In this document: positions 19,622 to 29,911 of the stretch, one piece after another
Layout of the letters: each line of letters opens with the position of its first letter
Numbering within the stretch: the stretch's first letter is position 1
Assembly (NCBI GenBank): GCA_027488575.1
Contig: JAIYBJ010000039.1
Coordinates: 54,410-118,409 of the forward strand
Direction: 5' to 3'
From: Streptomycetaceae bacterium
Lineage (GTDB): Bacteria > Actinomycetota > Actinomycetes > Nanopelagicales > Nanopelagicaceae
DNA: 64,000 nt
Position numbers and translations under genes: made by a program
Notes under the pieces: model-generated
Seen by the model: the letters and a program-made list of their open reading frames with translations, nothing else
Told to the model about the DNA's origin: nothing
Database searches by the model: none

Positions 19622-20092
19622 TAACCACTCTTTTTTATTTAAACCATAAGCATAATTTCCTAATGCTCCCCCAGTTTTAACAATTCGGTGGCAGGGAACA
19701 ACTAAAACAATCGCATTTTTAGCACATGCACTTCCGGCAGCACGTACAGCAGCGGGTGATCCGGCTCTATCTGCTAAATCAGCGTAGGACATCGTTTTGC
19801 CAGCCTTTACTCGTCGCATTGCTTTCCATGCAGCTTGAGAAAATGGTGCACCGGGTTGTCTGACCTTAATTGCATTAAGGGCGCTGAGGTCGCCATCAAA
19901 ATAATCATTAATCAAATCTGAAATCACAGGAATGGACTTAACTTCCTTAAATCCAATGAGGCGATCATTGTCATTAAGGGATGATTTTGCAGCGTTTATA
20001 GTTGAAAGATTTGCTGCCAACAAAACGTCTTCTTGAGCAATTAGATTGAGAGTGCCTACTGGCGTTTTGTGCGAAGTGAGAAAGAGTGGCAC
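19598..20092 (-). CDS. ogt: Methylated-DNA--[protein]-cysteine S-methyltransferase
   Basis: Active-site motif [30 protein letters not shown]. Confidence 0.93.
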   Translation of the reverse strand: MPLFLTSHKTPVGTLNLIAQEDVLLAANLSTINAAKSSLNDNDRLIGFKEVKSIPVISDLINDYFDGDLSALNAIKVRQPGAPFSQAAWKAMRRVKAGKTMSYADLADRAGSPAAVRAAGSACAKNAIVLVVPCHRIVKTGGALGNYAYGLNKKEWLLRFEAAL

Positions 20093-20101
20093 AGCGCTAA
20101 A

Positions 20102-21445
20102 TTAGCGATCGCGCAACATTTCAGCAACTAAAAATGCTAATTCGAGTGATTGAGAGTGATTGAGTCGTGGATCGCACGCACTTTCGTAGCGAGAAGATAG
20201 ATCATCTTCAGAGATTTGCTCTCCACCACCAACGCACTCAGTTACGTCATCGCCAGTTAATTCAATGTGAATTCCACCAGGATGGGTTCCGAGTGATTTA
20301 TGCACTTCGAAGAATCCCTTTACTTCATCCATTACGTCATCGAATTTACGAGTCTTGTAACCCGATGGTGCTTCGTAGGTATTTCCGTGCATTGGATCGC
20401 ACACCCATAGAACCTTGGCGCCAGATTTTGTTACGCCATCAACGAGTGCTGGCAAAACTTCACGGATCTTTGATGCGCCCATGCGGGTAATAAATGTGAT
20501 TCGACCAGGTTCGCGATCAGGATCTAGGCGATTAATTAATGTGAGTGCATCATCAACTGTTGATTTAGGTCCGAGCTTTATCCCGATTGGGTTCTTAATC
20601 TTTGATGCGAAATCAATATGTGCGCCATCTAGTTGGCGAGTACGTTCGCCGATCCAAACAAAGTGCGCAGAAACATCGTAAGGATCTCCAGTGCGAGAAT
20701 CGATTCGAGTCAGTGCCTTTTCGTACTCCAAAATGAGAGCTTCATGACTTGAGAAGAAATCAACAGATTTGAAGGCTTCGGGATCAATACCTGCAGATTT
20801 CATAAAATCTAGCGCGCGACCAATTTCTTTTGCCATCTCTTCGTAACGATCGCCAACGGATGAGTCGCGAATAAAACCCTTATTCCACTCGTGCACGCGA
20901 CGAAGATCGGCAAAGCCACCTTGCGTAAATGCACGAACAAGATTGAGAGTTGCAGCAGATGTGTTGTACACACGAACTAAACGTTGTGGATCTGGCGTGC
21001 GTGCGCTTTCGGTAAATTCAAGATCATTTACAGCATCACCTCGGTACGCAGGAAGGGTTACATCACCACGAGTTTCAAAATCATTTGAACGTGGTTTCGC
21101 AAACTGGCCTGCCATGCGTCCAACTTTGATTACTGGAAGAGATGAGTAGTACTGAAGTACTGCTGCCATCTGCAAAATTGTTTTAATTCGATTACGAATT
21201 GAGTCTGCAGTTGCTGCAGCAAAAGTTTCGGCGCAATCTCCACCCTGTAACCAAAATGCTTTTCCTTCTGCTGCTAGTGCAATGCGTGCTTTGAGGTCAT
21301 CGCACTCACCTGCAAAAACTAGTGGAGGAAAAGATTTCAACTCTTGCACTGCAGATTTAATTGCAGCGCCATCATTTCCACCTGGCCACTGTGGTTGTTG
21401 AGCCGCAACTAGTCCAGGTGTGAATAAAGAGTCAATTGAGTTCAT
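20102..21445 (-). CDS. Class II 3-deoxy-7-phosphoheptulonate synthase
   Basis: FWLQGGDCAETFAA, KVGRMAGQFAKPRS, WVCDPMHGNTYEAPSGYKTRKFDDV, GGIHIELTGDDVTECVGG. Confidence 0.95.
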   Translation of the reverse strand: MNSIDSLFTPGLVAAQQPQWPGGNDGAAIKSAVQELKSFPPLVFAGECDDLKARIALAAEGKAFWLQGGDCAETFAAATADSIRNRIKTILQMAAVLQYYSSLPVIKVGRMAGQFAKPRSNDFETRGDVTLPAYRGDAVNDLEFTESARTPDPQRLVRVYNTSAATLNLVRAFTQGGFADLRRVHEWNKGFIRDSSVGDRYEEMAKEIGRALDFMKSAGIDPEAFKSVDFFSSHEALILEYEKALTRIDSRTGDPYDVSAHFVWIGERTRQLDGAHIDFASKIKNPIGIKLGPKSTVDDALTLINRLDPDREPGRITFITRMGASKIREVLPALVDGVTKSGAKVLWVCDPMHGNTYEAPSGYKTRKFDDVMDEVKGFFEVHKSLGTHPGGIHIELTGDDVTECVGGGEQISEDDLSSRYESACDPRLNHSQSLELAFLVAEMLRDR

Positions 21446-21486
21446 GGGTTAAGGGTAGAGAATCTCTGGGTATCCGCGCTGGCGAA

Positions 21487-22512
21487 TTATCCGAAGAAGA
21501 TCTCTGCTTCCTTGTAGAGCGCAGGATCGACAGTTTTGAGTTTTTCTGTCGCTGTAGCAAGTGGCACTCGAGCGATATTGGTGCCATGAAGTGCAACCAT
21601 CTTGCCCCAGTCTCCTTCGTGGGCTGCAGTAATTGCGTGCAATCCGAAACGAGTGGCTAGTACGCGATCAAATGCAGTTGGTGTTCCACCACGTTGAATG
21701 TGTCCAAGAACAGATGTGCGTGCTTCTTTGCCAGTCTTTGCCTCAATCTGTCCTGCAAGCCAATCGCCAATTCCAGATAGCTTTACGTGACCAAAAGCAT
21801 CAAGTGTTTGATCCTTTGTAATCATGTCGCCTTCAATCGGAATGGCTCCCTCTGCGATGACAATAATTGGCGCAAAGTGAGACTTATAACGAGACTCAAC
21901 CCATTCGCATACCTTGTCTACGGAGAATGGAATCTCTGGAATCAAAATACATGTGGCTCCACCTGCAAGACCTGAATGCAGTGCAATCCAGCCAGCATGG
22001 CGACCCATTACTTCAACGATAAGCGTGCGGTGATGTGACTCTGCTGTTGTATGCAGACGATCAATTGCTTCAACCGCGATATTTACTGATGTATCAAAAC
22101 CAAATGTGTAATCAGTGTTGTTTAAATCATTATCAATTGTCTTTGGGACACCAATAACTTTTACGCCAAGTGCATCGAGCTTCGTTGCAACACCAAGTGT
22201 GTCTTCGCCACCGATTGCAATCAGTGCGTCAATACCCATCTTTGATAAATTCTCTTTAATTTTCTCAACGCCATTTTCGATTTTAAATGGGTTGGTGCGT
22301 GATGATCCAAGAATTGTTCCACCGCGCGGAAGAATTCCACGAGTTGTATCTAGGTTAAGGGGCATTGTGAGACCTTCTAGTGGTCCCTTCCATCCATCAC
22401 GGAAGCCAACAAACTCGTGACCGTATTCTTTTACACCTTTGCGAACTACTGCACGGATAACAGCGTTAAGTCCTGGACAGTCTCCGCCACCTGTTAATAC
22501 ACCGATGCGCAT
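21487..22512 (-). CDS. pfkA: 6-phosphofructokinase
   Basis: MRIGVLTGGGDCPGLNAVIRAVV, PKTIDNDLNNTDYTFGFDTSVN, VEVMGRHAGWIAL. Confidence 0.94.
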   Translation of the reverse strand: MRIGVLTGGGDCPGLNAVIRAVVRKGVKEYGHEFVGFRDGWKGPLEGLTMPLNLDTTRGILPRGGTILGSSRTNPFKIENGVEKIKENLSKMGIDALIAIGGEDTLGVATKLDALGVKVIGVPKTIDNDLNNTDYTFGFDTSVNIAVEAIDRLHTTAESHHRTLIVEVMGRHAGWIALHSGLAGGATCILIPEIPFSVDKVCEWVESRYKSHFAPIIVIAEGAIPIEGDMITKDQTLDAFGHVKLSGIGDWLAGQIEAKTGKEARTSVLGHIQRGGTPTAFDRVLATRFGLHAITAAHEGDWGKMVALHGTNIARVPLATATEKLKTVDPALYKEAEIFFG

Positions 22513-22589
22513 CTAAAAAACTCCTCGAAAAAATAGGAAAACTTACCTGAGATTGGTCAACGCTGACATGCGCAGTCTACCCTTCACCC

Positions 22590-23999
22590 ATGTCCAACTC
22601 GAAATTAGTTGCAGGCGTAGATTCATCTACCCAATCGGTAAAAGTGGTTATTCGAGATGCTAATTCGGGTGCACTTATTCGCCAGGGCCGCGGAACACAT
22701 ACAGATGGCACTGAAATCAACCCACGAATCTGGAAAGAAGCCCTTGATGGGGCAATCAAAGATGCTGGCGGATTAGATGATGTTGCAGCTATTTCTATTG
22801 CAGGACAACAACATGGAATGGTTGCACTGGATTCACATGGTGATGTGATTCGAGATGCTTTGCTTTGGAATGACACACGTTCTGCGCAAGCTGCAAAAGA
22901 TCTCAACCACGAATTAGGTGGTGACACCGAGACTGCGCGCAAAGTTGGATCAGTTCTCGTCGCATCATTTACTGCATCGAAACTTCGTTGGATGGCAGAT
23001 AACGAACCAGATAATGCGAAGAGAGTTGCAGCCGTTGCCCTGCCTCACGATTGGCTGTCATGGCAACTGCAAGGTGGAAAAGATTTCGACAAGCTATTTA
23101 CTGATGCAAGTGATGCATCCGGCACGGGTTACTTCGATCCTTCAACTTCGCATTACCGCGAAGATATTCTTGAATTAGCGTTGCGCCACGATGGTGAGTA
23201 TGTGCTTCCGCGAATTGTTAAACCTGGAGAATTTGGCGGAACAACTTCGGCTGGAATTCCAATTGCAGGTGGTGCTGGCGATAACGCTGGAGCAGCACTC
23301 GGAATCCAAGCAGAACCTGGCGATGTAATTGTTTCCCTTGGCACTAGTGGTACAGCATTCGCTGTTTCAAAAACACCAACACATGATCCAAGCGGTCAAG
23401 TTGCTGGATTCTCAGATGCATCAGGACAATTCTTGCCACTTGTCTGCACACTCAATGCCGCTCGTATTCTTGATGCAGCCACTCGCATTCTTGGTATTTC
23501 GCATAACGAAGTTGGAGAACTTGCACTGACAACCGATGCTGGTGCACACGGCCTTTCTCTCTTGCCTTACTTTGAAGGAGAGCGCACACCTAATCGTCCA
23601 AACGCCAAGGGTGTATTTAGTGGAATGAATTTAGCTAATTCGAATCCCGCAGATATCGCGCGAGCCATGATTGAAGGAATGCTGTGCGGATTAGTTGATG
23701 CTGTAGATGCTCTGGAAAAACTCGGTGTCGGTGTACAAAGAATTCTGTTAATTGGTGGGGCTGCAAAGAATCCAGGTGTCGCACCAATAGCGAGTGCACT
23801 CTTTGGACGTGAAGTTTTGATTCCGCCAGCAGGTGAATATGTTGCAGATGGCGCTGCGAAGCAAGCGGCCTGGGCACTATTAGGTGGAACATCAGCACCA
23901 CGATGGGACTTAGGATCTGTTCTTAGTGTGAAAGAAAAAGCTACGCCGAACGTCGTAGATCAATATCGCGTATTGCGCGATCAGACTGAGAATTGGTGA
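22590..23999 (+). CDS. xylB: Xylulokinase / FGGY family carbohydrate kinase
   Basis: VAGVDSSTQSVKVVIRD, ISIAGQQHGMVALD, LWNDTRSAQ, LLIGGAAKNPGVAPIASALFGREV. Confidence 0.88.
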   Translation: MSNSKLVAGVDSSTQSVKVVIRDANSGALIRQGRGTHTDGTEINPRIWKEALDGAIKDAGGLDDVAAISIAGQQHGMVALDSHGDVIRDALLWNDTRSAQAAKDLNHELGGDTETARKVGSVLVASFTASKLRWMADNEPDNAKRVAAVALPHDWLSWQLQGGKDFDKLFTDASDASGTGYFDPSTSHYREDILELALRHDGEYVLPRIVKPGEFGGTTSAGIPIAGGAGDNAGAALGIQAEPGDVIVSLGTSGTAFAVSKTPTHDPSGQVAGFSDASGQFLPLVCTLNAARILDAATRILGISHNEVGELALTTDAGAHGLSLLPYFEGERTPNRPNAKGVFSGMNLANSNPADIARAMIEGMLCGLVDAVDALEKLGVGVQRILLIGGAAKNPGVAPIASALFGREVLIPPAGEYVADGAAKQAAWALLGGTSAPRWDLGSVLSVKEKATPNVVDQYRVLRDQTENW

Positions 24000-24003
24000 T
24001 TAA

Positions 24004-24873
24004 TTGAGTCGTCGCTCGCTCGCTCTCTTCCTTTTAGTTGGACTGCTATGGGGAATCCCATACATGTTTATGAAAATTGCAGTTGATACTTTCACCCCAT
24101 CAGTAATTGTCTTTGGTCGCGTGATTATTGGCGCAGCACTATTGATTCCAATTGCGCTTAAAAAGGGCTTGGTTCGCGACATTCTTAAAGGATGGAAGTA
24201 CGTCATTCCTTACGCTTTCGCTGAAATGGTCGGTCCTTGGTATTTAATCTCTTCAGCCGAAAAGAACATCTCTTCGGGACTTGCTGGCTTGCTCGTAGCA
24301 ACAGTTCCTATCTGGGCCACAGTTTTTGCATCAATTAATGGAGATAAAACTGTCTGGCACAGCACGCGACTCTTTGGATTGGTTTTCGGTTTTGCTGGGC
24401 TAGTTGCACTCGTTGGAATTGAAAGCATTACAGGCAACAGCTCACTTACATCAATTTTCATGGTTTTACTTGCTTCAATTCTTTACGCGTACGCAGTAAA
24501 TATGATCACTAAGAAAATGCCTGGTGTCTCTGGCGTTGCTTTGAACGGTATTGCAATGGGAATCGCTGCAATCTTCTTTGCGCCTTTTGCCTATGCACAG
24601 TGGCCAACAGGTGCAATTCCACAAGATGCTATCTGGAGCATTGTCGGACTCGGCGTTTTATGTACAGCTGTTGCGTTCGTAATTTTCTTCAAGGTAATGG
24701 ATGACATCGGACCAGCTCGAGCTTCTTTGGTTACTTACATCAATACTGCTTTTGCAGTTGTGCTAGGCGTACTAATTTTGTCTGAGCCGTTAACGCTTGG
24801 AATTATGGTTGGACTACCAATGGTTTTGGTTGGCTCGTACTTTGCTAGCCGTAAACCAAAAGTCAACGTTTAG
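24004..24873 (+). CDS. EamA/DMT family transporter
   Basis: TTG start; about 10 TM segments; LLWGIPYMFMKIAVDTFTPSVIVFGRVIIGA. Confidence 0.82.
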   Translation: MSRRSLALFLLVGLLWGIPYMFMKIAVDTFTPSVIVFGRVIIGAALLIPIALKKGLVRDILKGWKYVIPYAFAEMVGPWYLISSAEKNISSGLAGLLVATVPIWATVFASINGDKTVWHSTRLFGLVFGFAGLVALVGIESITGNSSLTSIFMVLLASILYAYAVNMITKKMPGVSGVALNGIAMGIAAIFFAPFAYAQWPTGAIPQDAIWSIVGLGVLCTAVAFVIFFKVMDDIGPARASLVTYINTAFAVVLGVLILSEPLTLGIMVGLPMVLVGSYFASRKPKVNV

Positions 24874-25793
24874 TTCTCGCTAAATCCTAATTTTTCTAAC
24901 ATCTTAGAGTCGCGTTGCCACTCTTTAGAAACTTTGATGTGAAGCCCAAGAAAAACCTTTGCTCCGATTGCTCGTTCGATATCGGCGCGAGCACGAATAC
25001 CAATATCTTTTAATCTCGAACCTTGATGCCCCAAAACAATTGCGCGCTGTGAATCTCGTTCAACGTGGATTGTGGCGTGAATATCAAAAAATGGTCGACT
25101 TCCCTTTTCTTCACGCTCTGACATCTCATCGATTGTCACCATGATCGAGTGCGGTAACTCTTGCAAAGCATCGCGCAGAGCAGCTTCTCGAATAAGTTCA
25201 CAAATAATCTGACCTTGTTCTTGGTCACTCTTCATATCGGTTGGATAAAAAGCAGGCCCTACAGGAAGAGTCTTACTAATTAACTCTGCCAATAAATCAA
25301 TCTGTTCGTGTATTGCAGCAGATACAGGAATGATTTCATCCCAGACAAATCCCTTTGCCAAATCATTGATACCAACCAAGCGATTTGCCAGTGACTTCTT
25401 AGACATTAAATCTGTCTTTGTTATCACAGCAATTTTCTTGGCCTTTGGATGTTTAGCAATTTCTGCTGCGATGAAAACATCACCTGCGCCTGAATCTTCA
25501 TCAGCTGGTAAACACATAATGATTGCATCGACTGAATCCATGCTCTGATCAACAACGGCATTGAGGCGGTGACCAAGCAAAGTCTTTGGTTTATGAACAC
25601 CAGGTGTATCAACCAAGACAGCTTGAAAATCTGGACCATTGAGAATGCCGCGAATAGCGTGACGCGTTGTATTTGGATGGTGTGAAGTAATTGCAATCTT
25701 GCTGCCGACTAGTGCGTTAATGAGAGTTGATTTTCCTGCGTTTGGGCGGCCAACAATGGCAACGAAGCCCGAACGGAAATCACTCATAGACAT
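24870..25793 (-). CDS. era: GTPase Era
   Basis: VGRPNAGKSTLINALVGSKIAITSHHPNTTRHAIRGI, DTPGVHKP, TKTD, KH-domain ending VFLGLHIKVSKEWQRD. Confidence 0.94.
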   Translation of the reverse strand: MSMSDFRSGFVAIVGRPNAGKSTLINALVGSKIAITSHHPNTTRHAIRGILNGPDFQAVLVDTPGVHKPKTLLGHRLNAVVDQSMDSVDAIIMCLPADEDSGAGDVFIAAEIAKHPKAKKIAVITKTDLMSKKSLANRLVGINDLAKGFVWDEIIPVSAAIHEQIDLLAELISKTLPVGPAFYPTDMKSDQEQGQIICELIREAALRDALQELPHSIMVTIDEMSEREEKGSRPFFDIHATIHVERDSQRAIVLGHQGSRLKDIGIRARADIERAIGAKVFLGLHIKVSKEWQRDSKMLEKLGFSEN

Positions 25794-25819
25794 ATTCTCT
25801 CACTGCCCGAGCATTAAAC

Positions 25820-26677
25820 CTAAATACTTAAGAATTCCACCGCATCACCAACAGATGTAACGATTTCTGCTGCTCGCTCTCCGATTAACCGATGACACCC
25901 TTCACTTGTTGGCGAATTTATTGGACCCGGAATAGCCATTACAGGTCGCAATAACTCTGCCGCATCTCGCGCAGTACGAAGCGATCCACTCCTAAAAGCT
26001 GCTTCAACGACGAGGGTTGCATTTGATAACGCTGCAATTAATCTGTTGCGTGTAAGAAAGCGTGAAGGAATCGCGTTTACTCCGGGCATTACTTCTGTCA
26101 CGATGGCACCGGATTCAAGTATTTCCGAAAACAAGCGTGCATGACCTGCTGGATAATTGATGTCAATTCCTGCTGCAAGAACAGCGATTGTTGAGCCTTC
26201 AGCAATAAGTGCTCCCTTATGTGCTGCAGCATCAATTCCATACGCACCACCACTTGTAATAACCCAATTGCGGTCAACAAAACCGGCAGCAAAATCTTGA
26301 GCCACCCGAACTCCGTAATGAGTTGGATTTCGTGTGCCAACAATTGCCAATTGCGAACTCTTAAGAAGCGAAACATCGCCACGAACAATCAGAGCAATCG
26401 GCGGACAAACTAAGTCTTCGAGTGAAGCTGGCCACTCATCTGTTGCGGGATAAATGAATTGCGATCCTGTTGCTCCGATCATTTCTAATAACTGCTCGGC
26501 ACTGATCGATCGCATTCGAGTAATGACTCTGTCGTACTTCACGCGGTCATATCCCCCACTATCGATTTTCTCGGCTACTGCGCGGGCTCCGAATTCAGTT
26601 ATTTGGCGTGACCAAAATGGTGATCCACCTTCTATCGCATCAAATAATCTGGCTCGGGCTTCAATTTCGGTACTCAC
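25820..26677 (-). CDS. dprA: DNA-processing protein DprA
   Basis: Likely GTG start at 26677 (GTGA overlap with the yifB stop), internal to ORF 25820..26764; LAIVGTRNPTHYGVRVAQDFAAGFVDRNWVITSGGAYGIDAAAHKGAL, NRLIAALSNATLVVEAAFRSGSL. Confidence 0.92.
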   Translation of the reverse strand: MSTEIEARARLFDAIEGGSPFWSRQITEFGARAVAEKIDSGGYDRVKYDRVITRMRSISAEQLLEMIGATGSQFIYPATDEWPASLEDLVCPPIALIVRGDVSLLKSSQLAIVGTRNPTHYGVRVAQDFAAGFVDRNWVITSGGAYGIDAAAHKGALIAEGSTIAVLAAGIDINYPAGHARLFSEILESGAIVTEVMPGVNAIPSRFLTRNRLIAALSNATLVVEAAFRSGSLRTARDAAELLRPVMAIPGPINSPTSEGCHRLIGERAAEIVTSVGDAVEFLSI

Positions 26678-28191
26678 ATTTCTATCCCTTCTCGTAATCC
26701 ATGAGCCTCTTGCACATCTTCTAAAGTTGGACGCGCATGCCCTTTCATATCTGCCAATGTCCATGACACTCGCATCACTTTGTGTAAACCGCGCGCCGTC
26801 AAATGTTCGCGATCTAATTCGTCATGTAAGAAATTCATGGCTGATTTTTCGCTTTGGTATGTTGTGCGAAGTGCTCTCGAAGGAATTTGTGAATTAACTT
26901 TCCATGATTCATCTGCGAAGCGATTAGCTGCTATGTGCCTGGCCGCAATGACACGACTTCGAATGACTGCACTAGATTCGCCTAATTCAGTGCGAGCCAT
27001 ATCTACGCGACCAACTGGATCCACTTGCACTCGTAAATCGATGCGATCCATCAATGGGCCGGATAATTTGCCTAAATATCTGCGCACTTGTACTGATGTG
27101 CAAGTACATCCCCTGCCTCGACCTGCAAATTTTCCACACGGGCAAGGATTAGCAGCGAGTACTAATAAAAATTGCGCAGGAAAAGTCATGTTGCCAATAG
27201 ATCGAGCAATTGAAATTGTTCCAGATTCAAGTGGTTGACGAAGCGCATCTAATATTCCAGGACCGCACTCTGGAGCTTCATCAATAAACAAAACGCCGTG
27301 GTGTGCCAATGAACATGCACCTGGCCTGATTACATGCGAGCCGCCTCCCACCATTGCAACGCGGGTAGCACTGTGATGCGGCGCAACAATCGGAGCTGTT
27401 AAAGATAACGGTGAGCGAGATGTCAGCGCACCAGCAATCGAGTGAACAGCTGTCACTTCTAGTGCTTGATCAATTGTTAGTGGCGGCAAAATTGTGGGAA
27501 TTCGATCAGCAATCATTGTTTTTCCTGCACCAGGTGGACCGATAAGTAACAAGTGATGCCCACCGGTTGCTGCAATTTCAGCCGCTCGGCGCGCATTAGG
27601 TTGCCCTGCAACATCTGAAAAATCATGTACATCATCAATATCGAAGTTCAAATCTAATTCGACGTGTTCTTCGCGAACACCAGTTCGCAACCAACGCAAC
27701 ACTTCCTTTAGGTGAGGCATCCCGATTATTTTCATATGTGTCATGAGCTCGGCTTCGGCCAAATTTTCAAGTGGAACAATTGCGGTTAGAACACCCGCGC
27801 TGTAAGCGGCCATGAGAGATGGCAAAACTCCACGAATAGGTCTGATGGCTCCATCTAGTGCAAGCTCTCCCAGAAATACAGTGTCGGCGTGCGATTGATT
27901 TGGGATGCTGCCATTTGCTGCCATCAAGGCAATCGCGATTGATAAATCAAAACTTGAACCACTCTTAGGTAGCCAGGCGGGCGAAAGTGAAACGGTTACC
28001 TTCTTATTGGGCCATGTTTCTAAACAATTAACTAACGCTGCTCTTACGCGATCACGCGATTCGGACAAAGCAGTATCTGGAAGTCCCAAAAGTGCATACA
28101 TAGGCAAGCCATCTGCAATATCTGCTTCTACGGTAACGAGTGAACCAGATAAGCCTTGCAGCGCTATTGCATAACACTGTCCAAGACTCAG
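26674..28191 (-). CDS. comM: YifB/ComM-family Mg-chelatase-like AAA ATPase
   Basis: LLIGPPGAGKTMIADRIPTILPPL, HHGVLFIDEAPE, LVLAANPCPCGKFAGRG. The conserved N-terminus (CYAIALQGLSGSLVTVEADIADGLP) continues upstream of the ORF-track start at 28107; the farthest plausible start is CTG at 28191 overlapping the yraN stop. Confidence 0.9.
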   Translation of the reverse strand: MSLGQCYAIALQGLSGSLVTVEADIADGLPMYALLGLPDTALSESRDRVRAALVNCLETWPNKKVTVSLSPAWLPKSGSSFDLSIAIALMAANGSIPNQSHADTVFLGELALDGAIRPIRGVLPSLMAAYSAGVLTAIVPLENLAEAELMTHMKIIGMPHLKEVLRWLRTGVREEHVELDLNFDIDDVHDFSDVAGQPNARRAAEIAATGGHHLLLIGPPGAGKTMIADRIPTILPPLTIDQALEVTAVHSIAGALTSRSPLSLTAPIVAPHHSATRVAMVGGGSHVIRPGACSLAHHGVLFIDEAPECGPGILDALRQPLESGTISIARSIGNMTFPAQFLLVLAANPCPCGKFAGRGRGCTCTSVQVRRYLGKLSGPLMDRIDLRVQVDPVGRVDMARTELGESSAVIRSRVIAARHIAANRFADESWKVNSQIPSRALRTTYQSEKSAMNFLHDELDREHLTARGLHKVMRVSWTLADMKGHARPTLEDVQEAHGLREGIEM

Positions 28192-28577
28192 AGCACACCT
28201 GCACGGTATTCGATGGTAAATGTGCCATCTACTGCTATCAACACGGCTGCAACATCAATTGCGTAATCGCAACCGAAGCATTTGTGTGTTGCTAGCCATG
28301 CGAGGGCTAAACGCTGCATCCGATGGGCTTTGTCATTGTTTATTGCCTCGAATGGGTGGCCGAAGGCAACAGAGGATCGAGTCTTTACTTCGATAAAAGA
28401 GAAGATTCCTTTACGTGAAAGAGCAACGATGTCGATTTCGCCTTCTTTGATGCGCCAATTTCGCTCAATTATTTCGTAGTGCTGAGCCAGTAAGTACTCG
28501 CTCACTTTCTCTTCGCCAAATGCACCCAAACTTTGATTTGTACTCTTCTTTTTTGTGGTCTCATTCATAATCCGCAC
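28188..28577 (-). CDS. yraN: YraN family (UPF0102) endonuclease-like protein
   Basis: LGAFGEEKVSEYLLAQHYEIIERNWRIKEGEIDIVALSRKGIFSFIEVKTRSS. Confidence 0.9.
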   Translation of the reverse strand: MRIMNETTKKKSTNQSLGAFGEEKVSEYLLAQHYEIIERNWRIKEGEIDIVALSRKGIFSFIEVKTRSSVAFGHPFEAINNDKAHRMQRLALAWLATHKCFGCDYAIDVAAVLIAVDGTFTIEYRAGVL

Positions 28578-28628
28578 AGAGTAAATATCTAAACTCCGCG
28601 CAACTTACGTAAGTAAAAGGTGTGTGAA

Positions 28629-29243
28629 TTACGCCTTCTTGTTGATGAGCGCTGCGATGTTCGAAAATGAGCGCCTATGTTCTATGCACGGACCGTGGGC
28701 GTTTAAAGCCTTGGTGTGTGAAGCGGTGATATAGCCCTTGTGCTTAGCGAAACCGTATTGCGGAAATTGCTCATCAAGTTCGCGCATAATTCGATCACGA
28801 GTTACTTTTGCAATGATTGATGCGGCGCTTATGCAATGAGCAACTTGATCGCCTTTCCACACTGCAAGATTGGCAATGCCTAATCCATCGATTGCATATC
28901 CATCTGTTAAAACATATGCCGGAGTAATTGATAATCCCTGAACCGCCCTGCGCATTCCATCTAAGTTGGCAGCGTGAACGCCTCGAGCATCTACTTCTGC
29001 AGGTGGCACGATGATTATTGAAATTGCTGCAGCTTTTTCTACGATTAATTCATACATATTTTCGCGTTCTCTTTCGCTGACATCTTTTGAATCGCGGACT
29101 GCCGCTAAATCTTCAGCGAATGGATCATGCAAAATTACTGATGCGATAACGAGTGGTCCGGCGCATGCACCACGACCTGCTTCGTCGACTCCGGCAAGGG
29201 GTGTAATTCCTGCATCGATTAATTGTGACTCGATTGCAGCCAT
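28629..29243 (-). CDS. rnhB: Ribonuclease HII
   Basis: LAGVDEAGRGACAGPLVIASVIL, DSKDVSERERE, SAASIIAKVTRDRIM. Confidence 0.93.
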   Translation of the reverse strand: MAAIESQLIDAGITPLAGVDEAGRGACAGPLVIASVILHDPFAEDLAAVRDSKDVSERERENMYELIVEKAAAISIIIVPPAEVDARGVHAANLDGMRRAVQGLSITPAYVLTDGYAIDGLGIANLAVWKGDQVAHCISAASIIAKVTRDRIMRELDEQFPQYGFAKHKGYITASHTKALNAHGPCIEHRRSFSNIAALINKKA

Positions 29244-29250
29244 GATGAAA

Positions 29251-29901
29251 CTATTTCAAAACAGGTACTGATGGAACAAATTTTGCACTACTAAATGGCC
29301 AGATAACTCCGAATACTCGACCAGTCACACGCGAGAGTGGAACTTGTCCTTTATTGATGTCATCTTGGTGAAAGCGAGAGTCCGCACTTGCTCCGCGGTG
29401 ATCGCCCATTACCCAAATCTTTCCTGGATCCACTGTGATATCAAATGTCATCTCACTTGGAACATTGCCTTTAAAGATATATGGCTCATCCACTGGGGTT
29501 CCGTTAATAGTAATTTTTTTGTCGGTGCAACACACAATGCGATCGCCGGCAACACCGATTACTCGCTTCACCAAGTATTGCTTTGCAGGGTTTGGAAGCA
29601 CACCAACCAAGACAAGTCCATCTTTAACCTTTGAGGTAATTGATGATTTTGATTCAACATTTGGTTCTGGCAACCATGAAGCGGGATCACGAAATACGAC
29701 AACATCGCCACGGTTTATTTCATCTGAAACAAATGGGAGTTTATTTACTGCGACTCGATCGTTGATCTGCAAAGTGTTTTCCATCGAGCCTGATGGGATG
29801 TAGAAAAATTGAACGAGGAAGGATTTAATAAATAGTGAGACAACGAGTGCAACAACGATAAGTATTGGGAGCTCCCGAAGGAGTGATCCCTTGCGAAACA
29901 T
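29251..29901 (-). CDS. lepB: Signal peptidase I
   Basis: FYIPSGSMENTLQINDRVAVNKL, LVKRVIGVAGDRIV, VMGDHRGASADSRFH. Confidence 0.94.
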   Translation of the reverse strand: MFRKGSLLRELPILIVVALVVSLFIKSFLVQFFYIPSGSMENTLQINDRVAVNKLPFVSDEINRGDVVVFRDPASWLPEPNVESKSSITSKVKDGLVLVGVLPNPAKQYLVKRVIGVAGDRIVCCTDKKITINGTPVDEPYIFKGNVPSEMTFDITVDPGKIWVMGDHRGASADSRFHQDDINKGQVPLSRVTGRVFGVIWPFSSAKFVPSVPVLK

Positions 29902-29911
29902 GTGAGAAAAC

